Assembly: GCA_964019135.1 (NCBI GenBank)
Contig: OZ025263.1
Coordinates: forward strand, 32,094,133-32,158,132
DNA length: 64,000 nt
Origin: Arenicola marina
Taxonomy: Eukaryota > Annelida > Polychaeta > Arenicolidae
Direction of reading: 5' to 3'
The notes under the pieces are model-generated. The model saw only the letters and a program-made list of their open reading frames with translations, did not search any database and was not told the DNA's origin. The first letter of the stretch is position 1. Each line of letters starts with the position of its first letter. Below, piece by piece: positions 63,101 to 64,000 of this stretch. Position numbers and translations under genes: made by a program.

Positions 63101-64000
63101 TAACTACAAAACCAAGCTACCCGGGAACAACAGCCCAAACCACAATTCCAACAAGCAATTAAACCTCAAAATCCACTACCACGGAAACTATTATCCTGTC
63201 TACATCCCCATCAACCACGCAAGCTACAACACCCACTACCACGGAAACCACAACCCAAACCACGACTCGAGAAACCACTCAAACCACAAGTCCAACCACA
63301 ACGAACACAATAACCCAAACTACGATCTCAACAACCACTCAAAACGTGACACCCGCCACAAAGGAAATCACAACCCAGACCACAACTCCAACAACCGCTC
63401 AAACCTCAACAAACACTACCACGGAAACTAAAATCCCAGGTACGACCCCAACCACTCAAACCATGACGCCCACCACAACGGAAACCACAACACAGACCAC
63501 GACTCCAAGAACCACTCAAACCACAACACCAACCATCACAGAAACGAAAACCTAAACCATGAATCCAACAACCGCTCAAACCACAACACCCATTACCTGG
63601 GAAACTATAGCGCAAGCCACCACTTCAGCAACCACTCGAACCAAAAGGCCAACCAATGCGGGAACAATAACCCAAGCCACAACCCCTCAAACCATGCCAC
63701 CCACCACAACGGAAACCACAAGCCAGACCACAACCCCAACAACCAATCAAAAGACAACAACCATTGCCACGGAACTGCTACTCAAACCACGACCCCAACA
63801 ACCACACGAACCATAAAAGAAACTGCAAACGAAATCATTACTCCAACAACCACTCAAGCGATAAAATTCACTAACATGGAAACTAAAATCGATACCACGA
63901 CTCCAATCACTCAAGCCATGACGTCCACCACAACGGAAAGTACGACCCAGACCACGATCTTAAGAACCACTCAAGCCACAACAACCACCACAACGGAAAC
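52700..64000. repeat. Large tandem duplication, unit about 7.14-7.26 kb
   Basis: Sequence from about 52.7 to 59.96 kb recurs from about 59.96 kb to the window end. Matched points at 54136/61279, 54509/61652, 55285/62428, 55697/62840 and 56203/63346 are all exactly 7,143 bp apart. Before 54.0 kb the offset is 7,263 because the second copy lacks two 60-bp units. The copies differ by scattered single bases only (for example near 54820 against 61963), so the duplication is recent. The second copy is cut by the window end. Confidence 0.88.
59080..59960. repeat. Local expansion of 59/60-bp units
   Basis: About 15 units built on accaccacggaaacaaaccc alternate between a 60-bp form (catgaccccaacaaaccact) and a 59-bp form (cacgactccaacaaccactc). 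The 59-bp form shifts the reading frame at every occurrence, so this expansion cannot have been kept under coding selection. Confidence 0.85.

Larger units (their letters stand above)
42380..64000 (+). repeat. Giant degenerate 60-bp array related to mucin PTS codons
   Basis: The basic unit is about 60 bp: accaccacggaaaccacaac, ccagaccacgaccccaacaa, ccactcaaaccacaacaccc. Read on + it gives 20 residues of the form TTTETTTQTTTPTTTQTTTP, like exon 3's last array. Unlike the exons it is broken every few hundred bases by stops (often CAA to TAA) and length changes. No splice acceptors stand out, because pyrimidine tracts are lacking. I read it as non-coding relic or satellite DNA. Minus-strand frames rich in Gly, Cys and Trp are shadows. 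The array continues past the window end. The + strand is C/A-rich and markedly poor in G and T. Confidence 0.85.

Noticed and set aside
42452-63615. Minus-strand Gly/Cys/Trp-rich frames, keratin- or silk-like in look
   Set aside because: They are complements of the 60-bp Thr-coding unit, are short and recur with each copy.
1-64000. LTR retroelements, Polintons, LINEs or intact DNA transposons
   Set aside because: No frame resembles reverse transcriptase, integrase, protease, capsid, polymerase or transposase, and no long terminal repeats were seen.

Overview
The window looks like nuclear DNA of a multicellular animal, probably a marine invertebrate; the species cannot be fixed from sequence alone. 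The evidence is a gene split by GT-AG introns, tRNA-headed SINE-like repeats with target-site duplications, short inverted-repeat elements (MITEs), very long poly-G/poly-C tracts and an exceptional load of minisatellites. There is no bacterial-style gene packing, no CRISPR array, no rRNA, no complete tRNA gene, and no recognisable reverse transcriptase, integrase, capsid or transposase reading frame.

Layout. 1-29.7 kb is gene-poor. It holds a CpG-rich, promoter-like island at 2.74-3.51 kb (paired RFX X-box-like sites, four CRE palindromes phased at exactly 21 bp, two CACGTG E-boxes). It also holds independent tandem arrays with units of about 52 bp (5.4-6.4 kb), 17 bp (9.7-10.3 kb), 21 bp (14.6-16.3 kb), 29 bp (16.6-17.5 kb), about 84 bp (18.1-20.25 kb), 36 bp (25.3-25.5 kb) and 22 bp (27.6-28.6 kb). 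Two MITEs and three members of a roughly 205-bp SINE-like family lie between them.

29.76-41.59 kb carries the one gene I can support, on the + strand: a very large, Thr-dominated mucin-like secreted or membrane protein. It has at least seven exons, all joined in phase 1, giving about 2,400 residues and still open at the last visible donor. Exon 1 encodes a basic N-terminal region, a hydrophobic segment and a possible furin-type site. Exon 3 (5,196 nt) is built from four successive coding minisatellites, exon 5 (873 nt) from a fifth. Four micro-exons of 18-33 nt link them. A MITE and a SINE fragment sit in intron 4.

42.38-64.0 kb is one continuous, degenerate, C/A-rich array with a basic period of 60 bp (20 codons, Thr-Pro/Glu/Gln pattern) on the same strand as the mucin gene. 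It is full of stops and shifts of frame, so I read it as a relic or satellite form of mucin-coding repeats. It has clear higher-order structure: blocks of about 2.28 kb repeated in tandem and a later duplication that places nearly identical sequence 7,143 bp apart. It may lie in the next intron of the mucin gene or beyond its 3' end.
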